64,000 bases of DNA from Drosophila persimilis (lineage: Eukaryota > Arthropoda > Insecta > Diptera > Drosophilidae): contig NW_020825324.1 of the NCBI RefSeq assembly GCF_003286085.1, forward strand, positions 1,550,001 through 1,614,000. Direction: 5' to 3'. The notes beneath the pieces were generated by a model. That model saw nothing but the letters and a program-made list of their open reading frames with translations. It was not told where the DNA came from and made no database searches. The position numbers and the translations under genes are program-made. Below, one piece after another: positions 38,176 to 52,100 of this stretch (within the stretch, counting starts at the first letter, position 1; every line of letters begins with the position of its first letter).

Positions 38176-38777
38176 CGTGCGGTTCTTATTTTGGTTCTCT
38201 TACTGCCCGTTCTGGCTCTTCTGTGATTTACTTGCAAAATTTGATTTGCAATTACGTCTGTAATTTAGCTTTAACCGATATTAAGTGTTGGCCTTCCTCT
38301 TAAACTGTCTGCCAACTTTGCTGCGCCAAATTTGGAGCGGAGGCAGGCTGGGCCTTCATTAAAACAGATTCGTTCTGCAGTTGTTGTTGTGCGAACAGCT
38401 GCTCCTGCTCCTGCTCCTGGTGCTGATGCTGCTGCTGCTGCTGCTGAAGCGGATGGTAGCAGCGACTGAGTACTCTGGCAACTGGCAAATGGCAAATGGC
38501 ATTATTTTTGTTTGACAAGTCAAAGCGACGCGACATCGCGACTACTGCGACGGCCGCAAGAGCACTTCAAAGTTGTCAGAGCATACTTCGAGGCGCGCCC
38601 AAGTGCGTGTGTTGGCCTCCATACCAGCCCACCCCCCGCCTTGTATGTGTCTGTGTGTCTGTATGTCTGTGTGCCAGTCAGTCAGTCAGTCAGTCGCTGG
38701 ACTGGCTAACGAGTCGGGCCAACAGCAGCTGAAAAACAACCATAACAACAACAACCAAGGCAGGCTAGCGCTGGGGG

Positions 38778-38938
38778 CCGAAACTCTTAATACTCTCTCA
38801 CAACGATCGTTGTCCTGGCAGGCATATCTTCTCTTAGAAAAAGCGATTCGTCCCATGGCAAAAACATGATAAAGTTGGCCAAAACCGAGCTTGCGTTGAT
38901 GCTAAAAATAAATAACGCCCGCTGCAAGGGTATAACAA
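38778..38938 (-). repeat. Dispersed repeat unit, copy 5 (about 160 bp)
   Basis: Begins CCGAAACTCTTAATACTC and ends CGCTGCAAGGGTATAAC. Same end structure and similar length as the unit at 22.7 kb, but the interiors do not align by eye. Confidence 0.45.
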
Positions 38939-40759
38939 CTGCAGTAAATGCAGTAAAACACGGCACCTCGACTCTCTTATGGCTGAAGCGCTCTCTTAAA
39001 GGGATTCGCCCACAAGTATTCACCACAAAAGAGAGCCAGCAGGACGCAAACTCACCTCGGCACGAACCCAACGAGGCGGCCTCCTCGACGAGTGGGATGC
39101 GTAGGACGACTGAGGACTGACGACTGACGATGACGACAATTCCAACCCATTGACATTTTCACCTACTTTCGACCTGTCGCACACACATGGACATGGTCCG
39201 GGACCCCCTTCTGGACATTCCTCTTTGGTTCCGACTCCGGGCGACTGGCAGCGGGAATGCATTTTGGCAGCTCGAACCCAAGTCCCAGTTGCCTCGTTTA
39301 CCCATTTCCCTCAATTTCCTCCATGAATTTTCCAAATGAGTTGAACAAGCTGTGCGCTTCTGGACACTGGGACACTGGGCCACTGGGCGACCAGGCCCTG
39401 AACGAGACGAGGCGAGACGAGACGAGACGAGCCGAGCCGAGCAACAATTGCCCAGCAATGGACGGCAGAGACAATTTCATCCATATTTATACGAGTGGTG
39501 CGGCTTGATTTAATCTGGTTGCTTTCATTTAGAGCTTCACTTTTGCACTTCAGCACTTGATCGAGTCCTTAGTCAAATCTGTAACAGCTTGGTCCTGTTC
39601 CACACTCCCCCACTTGAGTGCCTTTCCATTTGGCCTGGCAAGAAATTTAATTACGGCCTGGCCAAAAGGTCCTAAATTGCTTAAGCGGGGGCGGGGCACT
39701 GACACCGGACACACATTGAAATTAACGAGCAGCAGTTAATGATCCCTGTCCGCTGCACGGGATGGGGCACAAATAAAGTTGAGGCCCGCTTGCCATTCCT
39801 CACCTCACCTCATCGCACGCACGCACACGCCGACTCAATGAAAAAGGGGAACCTGTAAATGGCACATAAAGACCAAATCGAATGCGATAATGATACCCTG
39901 GGAAAGGCAGGGTAGGTGCATATCACATACTAATACAGACAGACTGTTACAAACAGCATCCAAATAGAAGGATATTCCGCAGAGCGGAATAAGACAGGCA
40001 AAAGGAATCTAATTTTGCAATCTCTTTTTCGGATATGGGTTAGAACACAACTGCTTGACATTCTCCCAAATTATGGACATGGGAATCAACATGAACTTCC
40101 TTCTGGATACCAGGATATCAAGGACTCTATTCAATTGCCTTTTCTTTGCGGAACCACTGAATAAAATTCACGACTGTCCCAGTTGTTTGTTTCCTTATTG
40201 TCCTCAGTGCAAGTGCGTGTGTGCGCGTGTGCGCGTGTGTGTGCGGTCCGGTCTATTAGCCGGTCTCATTCATTTCAGATTCGCTGAGCGATTGGCGACG
40301 TGTAAACGATAATCAAGTAATTTCCATTATGCCCAGGACACGGACCAGAAAGGACACCTAAACAGAGGGCGCCGCCGCTACCAGGCGGTGTGGCGGGCAA
40401 TTGTGGCTCCAATAAAAGCCCCACTAAATTGCGATTGTCGCGACTGGCGCAGGGCGGCATTAGAATGAATCAGTGTGTGGCGGGGAGGGGCTGGGGAACA
40501 GGGGAAAGGAGATACAAAATACATTACGCATACGCCCCATGGCCCATGCCGACAAAAGCAAATCCAATTGCGAATTGTTGCGATAAAGCAAGCCAAACGG
40601 AGTCAAAAGAAATGCCGATGCTCTTTCCATACCCGGTATGCCATGGAGTACAGGGGTATATTCAGTTGAGGACAGTTGAGATATTCTAACAGGCAGCCCG
40701 TCTGTCTACTGAATCCCAGAGACTGCGAGCATAACTTTAAATATATAAGACTATAATCT

Positions 40760-40796
40760 GTATATACCGACAACTATATCTATTGTTGGGTATATC
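40760..40796. repeat. Inverted repeat TATATACCGACAAC / GTTGGGTATATC
   Basis: Arms of about 14 bp, mostly complementary, around a loop of about 9 bases. No gene nearby; probably another hairpin-repeat relative. Confidence 0.55.
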
Positions 40797-43700
40797 AGCC
40801 TCGAGCAAATGTTAAAGAAAGCTCTCTAGCGGGTATCTTATAGTCGGAATATCAGAGGTTTATGGTAGCTTCTACTTGTTGTTGCTATGGTTGCTGTTGT
40901 TGTTCTGGTTCTTTCTTTTTTGTTGCTTTTCACTATTTATTGGCGCTGGCATTTCATTGTCCTTGTTGCTGGTCGCTTGGCTTTTAGACAACTTTCTTTT
41001 GCCTGTGCGCTGGTGTTGCTCTTCTTGTTTTGTGCTTTTAAGGCGCACGCGATAATGGGCAATGATGCATGTGTGTGTGAAGCCTTAAGTGTATGTGCGT
41101 GTGTGTGTGTGTCAGCACTTTGCGACAACAATGCGACCCTAACTCCCTCCCTCCTTCAGCCGCTCTCTCTTGCAGGCAGCAGCTCCTATCTGGCCACCCG
41201 CTCTCTTCTTCAAATAATGGCAACGGCGACGGAAACGGAAGCAACATACTTAGACGCTGGCTGGAACCACTGGAACCACTGAAGGGGAGAGCGACAGGAG
41301 AGGGAGCTGGTGCCTGGAGAAGGGTCATTGGTTAGCGGGCAGGCGGAGATTGGCGGCTGAATTGCACTAAATGTGCGCGGCCAGCGTAATTGTCGTTGGG
41401 GTGCTCTGTGTCCACAATGGATGCTTTACTCTCCAAAAAACACTTAGGAAAACACACACCTATCACGAGGAAATTGAAAGGCTTAAAGTGGACACGATTT
41501 GTTGGCTCCAAGTGCAACTTTATTCAAACTGCAAGATAAACTTGATTGTACTCTAAGGATACTCATCTATAGACAATGATCTGATCTAAGATTGTGTTTC
41601 TACACTTTATATTTTCTCTCTGTGTAAGCAGCGTAGTAAAAACGCAACAAGCAAAGTGAAACGGTCATCGCGGATTAGCGTAAACGTAAAAAGTTCTCTG
41701 CTCTTATCTCACTCCCTCACGCCCGCACACTCTCTCGCACGATCTCTCTCTTTCTCTGTATGTGTGCGTTAACAGTTAATTGTTTTGCGTTCGTGTCTCA
41801 TATGGCCGCTCCGCCCCACCCTTCCGTCGCACAGTGTGGTGGCATTGTGTCACCAAATTGTGTCATTAGCAGCCGCATAAAAAGCAGAATGGCCCGAACA
41901 GCTCATTGGCACGTTCCAAAACTCGCCATGAAGATGATGATACGAGTATGACCAAGGACTCAACTCCCCCCCTCCCCCCCAGCCAGAGAGTTGTGCAGAG
42001 TTGGGGAGCTTTCCCTCTCTTTGCAACTTTTTTGTTTGAGTTTTATTCGAGTTGCATAAAGTCAAGTTGGTTTATAACCGCAGAATAAAACTTGAGAAAA
42101 TTATAAAAAATTTATAAATCTGTTGAGTGGGAAGGGGGGAGGGGGGATAGTCGCTTGGACTAGGGTTCTTCGAGTCCAGTCCGCCTCCTACGCTTGTCTG
42201 TGCGATACGACAGTATTTGCCATTTTTCTACGATATATACCCATGGAGTACCCCGCAAATGAAAGTGAGAGCCAGGAAAGAGATCTCTGCATCCCATAAA
42301 TTGAGGACTATTGAACACCACAGATGTTTAGGTCTGCCCTGCTACGAATGAAGAAACTCCTGTTTAATTTCTTAGGATATTCCTTTGGAAGGGTATCCTT
42401 TGAGTCGTTATGTCGACGTGTCCACTTTTTTTCGGGTGGGCGTGGCTGGGCTTAAATTTGCCAGCTTTTGATGTGCCAATTTTACGCAGTTTTCAGCCCA
42501 AAGGAAGGGTGCAGCAAAAATGGCAATAAAAAAGAATGTGAGGGAGGAGGAGTGGCAGCGAAACTAAATAAATAAATGTGAGCCTTGCTCACACACACAT
42601 GGAGGCAACTTTTATTTAAGAGTGCAAAAGTAAAGCAATAAACACGCACACATACACACATGCAGCACATGTCTGTACTGTGTGTGTATCTGTGTTATGC
42701 ATGGAAATAAAAGTTTTCCATAATTTTGTATAAGAAAAGTTTTCTTTCGCTGTGTGTTCGCGCCATAGTTGCAAGTGCTTCCTGCTGCCCACACTACTAC
42801 CACCATCTCTCTCACTCCATCTTCATCTTTCTTTCTCCGCCTCTCTCTCTCTCCCTATTTTTTTTGCCCTCACTCACTCTGGTAACGGGTGGTCTAGGCC
42901 CAAAGTGGCTACAAAACTTTTGCGCTGCTTGTGAATTAATTAAAAGATGAACTGGGCGAACCAACAAAAGAATAAAAAACCCTTAAGATAATGCCTGGGA
43001 GCCCACCTCCTACAAGGTGGATGTATGTACAAGTGGGTGTGAGAGTGGGACAAAGGGAGCCATTTAACCCCCAGTTAACCCGTCAGATACTCCCCTGTGA
43101 AGGCCTCTTATTAGCCGCAGCAAATGCCAAACGCAAAAACAAAAGCCAGCTCAAATAATTCAAAATATCATTAAACAATAATTTGGAATTTATGTGGGGC
43201 ATTCCATTTGACTGACATCCAGTGCCATCGTCCTCGCAGATGTGTGTCTTGGGATTCATTTCGATTGGTGGAGAATGTTTAAATTAAATGCTAATCAAAA
43301 GATATGCCCATGGAGACACACACAATCAATCCTCGCAATTCACAATTAATGAAAATACAGGTAAGCCTCGCGTTAAATGATGTCTCGATTGTTAAGAAAA
43401 TGTTTCAAGGATTTTGGGAGATTTCAAAGCAGGGCTCGCCTGTACACGAATGCCTGGAATGCCCGGAATGCCTGGATATATACAGTAGATGGCGGGAGGG
43501 CGAGACTCTTATTTGTGGGATAGTATTCCTGCCTTTGGTTGACTTTGTCGTGTGTTGGGGGCTGGCTACGTGTTGCCAATGCCAATGCAGGGCCACAGTC
43601 CCAGGCCCAGGCCCAGCTGGGTCTCTGCTGAAGTGTGTGTGTGTGGTGGTATGCAAATTCGCCAGGAACTGCAGCTGCTGGAGGACGACTGCAAGAGAGC

Positions 43701-46350
43701 AGCACACAAATGCAATTTGTATAATTGACTGTGACTGTGACTGGGATCTGCTTTGGCCTGAACGATGCTGCTGCTGCTGCTGCATTGCTTAGGCGCCTTT
43801 TCGATTTTGATTGTATTTGCTGGGCTGGTATATGTTTAAACAATTTGTGTGGCCATGTCCTGCAGGGTCCTGTGCCGTCCCGCTCTGTCCCGTTCCGTCC
43901 ACTGCAGTTCAGTTCAGTTCAGTCTAGTCCAGTTCTATTCTCATCTGTGTGGAGTTCAGTGTAGTTTCTGCTTTTTAGTTTTGTCTGCCACGTGCGGTTT
44001 TTGGTTGCAGGCTCGTTTTCGGACCAAATGGGAGCAGGAGCGCTGGAGAGAGAGAGAGAGAGAGATCTCCCTTTAGCGTTGCCGGGTTTTGGAATTTGTT
44101 TGCGGTTAAATGCAATTAAAAAGAGATTTACAAGCAGCTCCACTCACAAAGTGTCGCAACAGTAGCTCCACTAAGCCAGGCAGACACAGATACAGAGCGA
44201 AAGAGAGATATTGAAATGAAGAGAGAGAGATGGAGACAGAGACCAGAAACCAGAAACCAGAGACGACAGTGGCTTGACAAATGCTGGCCAGCATTTAAAT
44301 GTTGGCATTTTTGCGTCGAGCTGCTGGCATTTCGTGCATTATGTTTGCCTTCATTTGAAATAACTGCAATGCCCATCCATATCCATATGCTGCGGCGCTC
44401 GCATTGGTTTCAACAGATTCATTCATTCATTCATTCATTCAGTTACCCGTACCCGTCAGTTGTTCTGTGGAGATAAATGGCATGCAAAGGGGTATGGGCA
44501 TGCCCCAATTGAATTCCTAATGAGTCCATTGGGTTATGAGTGAATAGTTTAGCATACGAACGAGCATGGAACGATACGATGATACTGGGATGATTATTTT
44601 GATATTCCAGGTGGAAGGGGCTCTTGGATCTAGTTCGAGTAAATGAATCGCCACTCGCTCTTCGACATTGAGTTCGTTGCAGTTCCATAAATACCAGCCA
44701 CATGAACAGCGACATACAGCGATTGCCGTGAAAGAGTTGGGCCATCAGTCCCGAATCTCAGCACGTCTGAACGGCATTCCCGAACGAGGCCCGAAATACT
44801 ATTAGGATCGTTTGGATTGCGTCAAAAACAATTCCTGATCAAATGGACATCGAGTTATTTGCATAGCAATTAATAAATGCCATTACTGCTCGACAGGCAG
44901 CCGGAAAGTGGTGGTGGGCTCAGCGGGAGATGGTAATGGCGATGCCAATGACGATGGCAATGGGGAAAGGACCGACGAAGGACTGGAAGCTAGGGGGCAC
45001 CAAGGGCAACAAGGGCACCAACAAGGAATCTCATCAGCCACGGAGAAAATGAATCTCAAGACGGATGAAAGAAAAAAAGGTACATGTAAATATTTGACAA
45101 AAGCACAAAAGCCAAAAGGGACAACAATGAAATGTAATGAAACGAAATGACAAGCGAGCCTCAAAGGAAGCGATGTAATGGGAATGGATCTGGGAGGCGA
45201 ATCAGGGCCAGATATATCGTATAAATTATAAATGCAAACAATAAAGGAGACATGTCGAAAAAGACGACACAAATTACAAAAAAATATTTACCAAATTCGC
45301 AAGCCTGTCTCGTGAGGGGAGAATTCCAGTATCGTGTCCAGAGTACTGATGTTTGGCTTTCATCTTCCGGATACACACACTCACTCAGAGATAAAGATTC
45401 CCCTCTACCTCTGCCTGAGGCGCCACAGATGGGGAGAGAGAGGGTGTGTGGTTGTGTGGGTGAGAGCTGCCAATTAATGCGAATACTTTTGTGTCCAAGT
45501 GTAGCCAAGAGTGTAGGGGCGTGGGTCGTGTGCATGGACAGTACAGGACAGGACGTGATGCGACTCGTAGCAGAAGCTAAAGCTGATGCTGATGCTCCTC
45601 CCCCTCGAAAATCCCACAACCACACCGCTGTGTGTTTTTTTTTTGCAATTTTCCAAATTACATTTGAAATTTTGCATTTCTGGTGTACTGGAAGATACGA
45701 GTGCGAATACGAGTACAAATAGGAATACGAGTACGAATACGAGTGCGAGTGTATGCATCCCATTCGTTCTGCTGCTGCTGCTGCTGAGGGTTTCTTGGGC
45801 TTAGGGCACAGAAATATTTGTGTATAAATATCTGGCATGGCTGGTTCGTTTCTTTCTTTTAACGATTTCAGGCATTTCATCTGTTCTGCTCTGCTCTGTA
45901 TGGCTCCCAGCAGCGGCGGTGGCAGCGGCCGTCGCATCTTAAATATACGAGTGTTTCCATGTTTGCCCTGGCTGATTGTAATGCAATTTGTATGCATTGT
46001 GCATGGCCAACATACCAACAAAAAAGAGGAAAAAAATACTAATGGAATGTACGCGTGGCCGAAGGCTTAGATGCCCTTGCATTTCATATATGATATAGTG
46101 CATCGATCCGATAAAGACATTTGACTGAAGGCTTCGAAACTTAAGGATAAAGGCAGGAGGATACCCCAAAAGAACGCCAAGCACCTGGTCCAAAAATCGC
46201 TATGCTCTCTGCAAGGGTAACGCAACGCTGGGGAGCAAAAGCAAAGCAAAGCCAAAGTCGGGTAATCGGGCAGCCCTTTCGGGAGTGGCAACGGCAACGG
46301 CAACTGCAGCCGCAACAACAGTTCTGATATAAAATTATGTCAGTCAGGTT

Positions 46351-46355
<5 letters not shown>

Positions 46356-46394
<39 letters not shown>
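46356..46394. repeat. (CA)n microsatellite
   Basis: About 18 CA units. Confidence 0.95.
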
Positions 46395-46395
<1 letters not shown>

Positions 46396-49021
46396 GAGAG
46401 AAACAAGAAATTATTTTCACAATGGAAATTAGTTTCGGTTTCTGCATTCTTAGCCATGCATACAAATGACAGGCGATTGAGGAATTCCGAATGCTGAATG
46501 CCACAAGCCGCAAGGCTCAAAGCAAATTTTCACTTGCTGGGCCCCCGTCCCCTCCTTGGGATGACACCCGCAGCAGGTGGCAAACGGGTAACGGTTGGTA
46601 AAGCAATTAAGGGAAGGATCTCTTTCCACTGAGAGCCACTGGAAGCCACTGGAAGCCACTGGGAGGGAGGTGCACACAAAACAATTGCAAATCAAAATAT
46701 TGCACTTGCACCCAATTGAGCGAACCGAGTGAACCAACATCAGAGCAAATCGTGCGCAGGAAAGCTGAAAAGCTAAGAGCAATAGCAGAGTGAGAATTTG
46801 GGGAGGAAAATCGAGGAAAAAAGTCAAACAGAGACCGTGCAGGGGGTGTCCTTCGATGTCATTACGAGCACCAACACAACACACAGCAAGAATGAGCAGC
46901 AGAGATACTCCCACTTCCACTCCCACTCCCCCTCGTACTCGTAGATCCCGGCCAGGAATCGGAATCCGCCTCAGCTCTGGTTTTGGCTCTGGCTGTGGCT
47001 CTGGCTTTGGCTCCTTTCGCCTTGGTCCGGCAGTTGGCAGCTGGCCTTAACAATGACATCGGATTCCGATTCCGATTTCGACTCCGACTGTGACGGCGAC
47101 CCAGTTAGCTGGGGTATGCACAAAAATTACCCCCAAGCAATTCGATGTTCCATATATCCATATCCCCAGCTGAAAGTGAACGCATTCGGCTATAGTTTCA
47201 GGACTTTGGGGGCGACAACGAGGGTCGAGCCATTGAAGAAAGCGTGAGCTCTCTCTCTCTCTCTGCGGACCCATCTCCAATTGACTTGACTAGCAGGCGT
47301 CCGTATCATCGACCAGACCTTCCTTTCCTCCGCCCATCCATCGCCTTCGAAGAGTGCGAGTGTACGAGTATGTCATTGTGAATGTCATTGTGAATGTCAC
47401 AAATTGTGGAATGTCTTCAGTATCTTCTGGTTGTAGGGTTGGAGCTGGGACTGGCATATGCATACGTCAATGAATGACGCAATAGGGGCCAATGAACAAT
47501 AGAGCTTGCACTCTAGCATATCCGACAGGAGACGCAGGGGATGCACTAAGGAACTGAAAAGATACGGTGAGTATCTTTAAGTTCAGCTGAATTGAGGAAA
47601 TTATCTTAGGAGAAGGAGGCACATACATTAATTCAAAGACAGCGGCTTTAATCTACAGAGGGAAAAGTACTAAGGAAAATTGCGTTTCAATGTCAAAGCT
47701 AATGGATAATGCATAAATGTATCTATGGCATTAGAAAACACTTCAATTTTGATGGTACTCGTACATAAACCTAGGAAAAATATTAGTCTAAATTAGAAAA
47801 AAATAAATCGAAAAGCTTCCCGAAAAGGGTCATTGGCCAGAAATATCAGTGCTATGCATGCCTTTACAGATATAGATAGTTTGTCCAGCCATTAAATCCG
47901 TGAGTATCTTAAGGGATACGCTCGTAATTGCGTCTCAAGATAGTCTTGCTCTCATTACATAAAGTTACCCCCCACACACACAGATTATGCAGGGAATCAA
48001 AGATGTAGTGCGGGCAACAGGACAAAGATCGAGACCCCGTCGTGGCGATGGTGGAGGGGGCGAGTGCTGGTGGCGGAGCATTCTTTTCATCGTTATTTAC
48101 TCCATCCAATGGCTGGGGCAGTGGCAGCATTAGATTGTTGGGCATGTACCCCGGGCGAGGCGAAGCTGCTGCTGCTGTTGCTGTTGCCAGTTGTTGTGGC
48201 AGTGGCTGTTGTGTCTGCTGCTGCCCCTGGTGTCCCTGTCGCTGGTCTCAACCATCTCGTTGCTAAATAATCTTTGTGTAAAGTTTTTCTTTGTGGCACT
48301 CGCAGCAGCAGCAGCAGCAGGAAAATAGTTGCCAGAGCTTAGAAGAGAACCGACTGCCTGCTGCGAGGACGCTTGATCCTGCCGATTGCCAGGGACAAAG
48401 GGGCAGACGACAGCGACAGCAGCATCAGCAGCAGCAGCAGGAACAGCAGCATCAGTGGGTTATAAGCCACCAAAAGCCGCGTGACAAGAGCTAGTGGAAA
48501 TGTAGTGGTATAAGGAGCATGGGGCATGCCTCACATGTGTCTAGGGGCAAAGGGGAGGGGTTGAAGCTCAAAGACTTTGATTAAGTCATGTGTTGCCGGG
48601 AAGCTGGCCAATTTATTTGTTTCCAGCAGATCTGCCATTGCCACTGCCTCTGCCGCTGCCACTGCTGTTGCCATCCCATTACAGATCAAAGTTTGATAAT
48701 CGCTTTATACGGTCACATGGCCGCCGCAAGAACTTAAGCTCTGGCCACACTCGGCGGTAAAAACTTAAAAACAAAACGAAAACAAGACCAAAACAAAAAA
48801 GCAGCCACCACACAAAAGAACTGACTCAGAGGTCGAGCTGGTAGCTGCGGCCTCCTGCTGCAGCTGGAGGCACGTGGTAAGTGCTGCCCGAAAACAAGCC
48901 CCACAAACGGCCCAAGTGGCGCAACTTTTTGTTCACTCACATTCGCAACCGCACTCGCATTCGCATCGATGTTGTTGCCTTCTTTCTTCGGTTTTTTGTA
49001 GTACTCGTACTTATGTACGTA

Positions 49022-49160
49022 GAGGGTATCGAATTTTGCAGCAGCTAGTTGCAGTCCACAAAAGGAAACACGACCTCTCGGTCTTTGTTCTTTAAACTGA
49101 CTGTTTTTTCGTGGGTTGTTGTCATATCACACAGATCTGCAAGGGTATCAAAAGCCTCGG
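49022..49160 (+). repeat. Dispersed repeat unit, copy 6
   Basis: Starts near GAGGGTATCGAATTTTGCAG and ends with GGGTATCAAAAGCCTCGG (49143-49160) preceded by CTGCAA. Confidence 0.5.
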
Positions 49161-52100
49161 CCAACGAAACCAGCCTTCGCTTCTTCCTGTACTGGCACTT
49201 TGGTTTAAGAAGTTTGAGCCGTGCTGCTGTTCTTTCGCTCTGTTTTTTCGTCTTTGCGAGAAAAGTGCAACGCAACGCAACCAACCAACCAACCAGCCAA
49301 CGGTTGGCCATGATAAAAGTAAAACTTTATGCAATAATAGCTCAGGCAGAGCGGCAGAGAGCCGTGAGGGAGCAGAGGAGTGGTGCTGCCCCCACGGATG
49401 GTCCAGACCAGACCAGACCAGACCAGGGCCCGAATGGATGGGGCCGGCGGTGCACGTTATTGCCAACATATGTTCCTCGATATTATAAAACTACGAGTAC
49501 GATGGAATGAAGCTCACGGATGGGGTGGATGGGGCTGGTTCAGGCATGTTGCATGCAACTTTGCGCTGCAACAAATCATGTTCTGTTTTGGAGCTGGACT
49601 GGCGTGCGGATGGAAGGGCGCTGTTCACTTAATTTATGTTTCTGCCATCTACCACCTTCAGTAGAGTGAGTCCCCCTCTGCAAACGACTTCAACCTACTC
49701 GCCTACTCCCCTAGATATACTAAATTACTTTCCAAGTGTCCGGCCACGAGCTTTGCTAAGTTTTATTTATTTTTTGGAATATTTTCTGTGGCACTGGATT
49801 GACCTGATTGATTATTTATGGTAGGCAAAGTAATTTGTTCAACTAATTGCATTGAATATGTTTATGAAGCATTTTAATTAATTTTGATTTGGTTTGCTGT
49901 GTGGTTAAGCAGGGCTGGCAGCTCCGTAATGGGCTGCCAGGGTCGTCAGCGCTTCCAACGAGTGCCGTGCCGTGCATTGAAGCTTTCACTTCCTTTCACT
50001 GCCGCCTATCACATGTTGCTTTTGAAGACAAATTTGCCCTGTCATCGGTTTATCCACTGCCTGTCGTGGCAGTCGTCCTGCCCCTTCGGCTATTGGCAAT
50101 TGTCGGGGCCTATTCGAGCTGTCACGCCTCCTTCTCGATTCGATTCTCCGTTTGCCTGCGTTTTTTTTACAGCTTCTAATAACAGAAAAGTGCTGCTGAT
50201 TTGGTTCATCACTTCAGTGTCATTTCCGCAACGGCATTGTCTGTATTTGCTCCTGCCACAGTCCTCTCTGTTCTTCTGGTTCCTCCTCCCTCCCTTCACT
50301 AGCTGTCTGTCGTTTGCGTTTCATTTTATTTTATTAAATGAAATGCCGTCAAATGCGCCGCGAGAGAAGAAGAACCAGAACCAGAACCAGAATCAGAGCC
50401 AGAAGCAGGGGCAGCTGTGGGCGGCGGCTCTCTATCCGTCTTGGGGTGCAAGTGTGTCAGCAAGTGTGTGTGTGTGTGTTTGTGACATATGTAAATCATC
50501 GAGGGTTAACGGTAAAGTTAACGATTAAGTTTGCTTCCAGAATCATTCACATATAAAAGCAGTACATCACTGCGTATGCGCAATATGATATGCCACTTCT
50601 TTGGCTGTCCGTTGGATTGGCTTGGAAAAAGGGCGGCTTGGAATGTACCTGTGAAAGGTAAGAAAATACAGTGAAAATACCAAATAATTTTTGGATCTGT
50701 TACCACAATGATATTTTTCTGTTCTTACAAATACTGTGAAAAGAGTGTAAGGTGGCATCTTTCGATAACGAGGCTTACTCATCACAATGTTGATAAATAA
50801 CACAGTAATTAAACTTTTGCTGCTAGTTGCTTGCCTTTTCGGGGGCATAGCTCTTGAGAACTCATCGATCCACTCACGCCAAGGATGCCAAGCCCAGTAA
50901 CACAATAAAAATAAGCACTAAAAATAAAAAGAAAAGAACAGAGATGGCAGCGAACAGAAAAGAGAACAGGGAAGCGGTGGAGAAGCCGTGGAGTGCTGAA
51001 GAGCAACTCTCGATGCCATAAAAAACAAATCTTGCCATAAAAATGCTCAACATAATTTAACAAAATAGCAATATCTCCCCGCTGGAGGCAGGGTGCGGAT
51101 GCCGGTGCGGGCTAACCTCATAAAAAGTGTACAATAAACGCAAACTAAGTGGCCAACGAGAGGGGCAGCAGGAGCATGAGTAGCATGAGGAGCATGAAGA
51201 GGAGCTAAGCTGATGCTAAAGATGGTGGAGCAGGAGGCCTCTTTGGCCAGGACGAGCATCCGCTGCTTAATAAATGCAAATGTGTCCAAGTATGAACAAT
51301 TATAGAAAGGAAATTTGCATTAAAAATTTATGTACTCTCTCTTTTTGTCTCGCTTTCGCTGTGGCGCTAACAATCCCCAAACTTTTCGGAGATAAAGCGT
51401 CGCAAGTGCGACATAAATTTTGAGGGGTTGGGGGGAGAACGGGGACACTGGCCCTGGCCCTGGCTTTGTTGTCTGGCCACCCAAAATTCCCACCCATAAT
51501 GGCCGCTCTCTGCGGTCGTTGTTGCCCCAAGGAAACATTCATTCGCACAGATGTCCCCAGTTGTTGCCGCTGACAGTTCTGAGTGCGTTGTTGCCGGCTC
51601 TGTGGCCATGAGGCTGGCTCTATGGCTGTGCACAGAGGCCTAACTAGCAGGAAGTCATTAAGTTGTTCTGACTCACAGTGGCAGCTTCTTTGGCATTCTT
51701 GGGGTCACATTCATGGCGGGGTCGGCCTTCTCTGGACCCACTTCCGTCGCATGTGACGAGAATGGACTTGCACTGGCCTGCAACGTCATGTTGTGGGAAC
51801 GTGGCCAATTAGCCGGGATATCCCCAATGCCTCAAGGAGAAAGTCTAAGCAATGCAGGACTCGTTGGTGGAAATCGTAGACCGATGGCATCGATATGTCC
51901 ATGAATTTCTCATAGAGAAATGGAAATGAGAATGGAAATGGTCGTATTTCATGACCGTTTTCCTTGCCCGTTTGTGGGCTTGGCCTGCTTGGCCGGTTAA
52001 CAGCTCATAAGTCATTTCTTTATGGCTTTTTCTACCCAATCAACCCAATCTTGGCACTTTCGAAGGCCTCCGGGCTCTGCCCTCGGCTCCCACTTAACAG

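Noticed and set aside
40887..41282. 131-codon + strand frame with hydrophobic N-terminus
   Set aside because: Hydrophobicity comes from a T-rich strand (GTTGTTGTT and similar); the rest is a TG repeat.
45161..46021. 286-codon open frame on the - strand
   Set aside because: The longest single frame outside the receptor, but it is built from poly-Ala, Ser-Tyr and other simple repeats, has overlapping open frames on both strands and no recognisable domain. Likely kept open by repeat composition.
49884..50528. 214-codon open frame on the + strand
   Set aside because: Pyrimidine-biased start, asparagine-glutamine repeat and a (TG)n-encoded Cys-Val run at the end; no domain.
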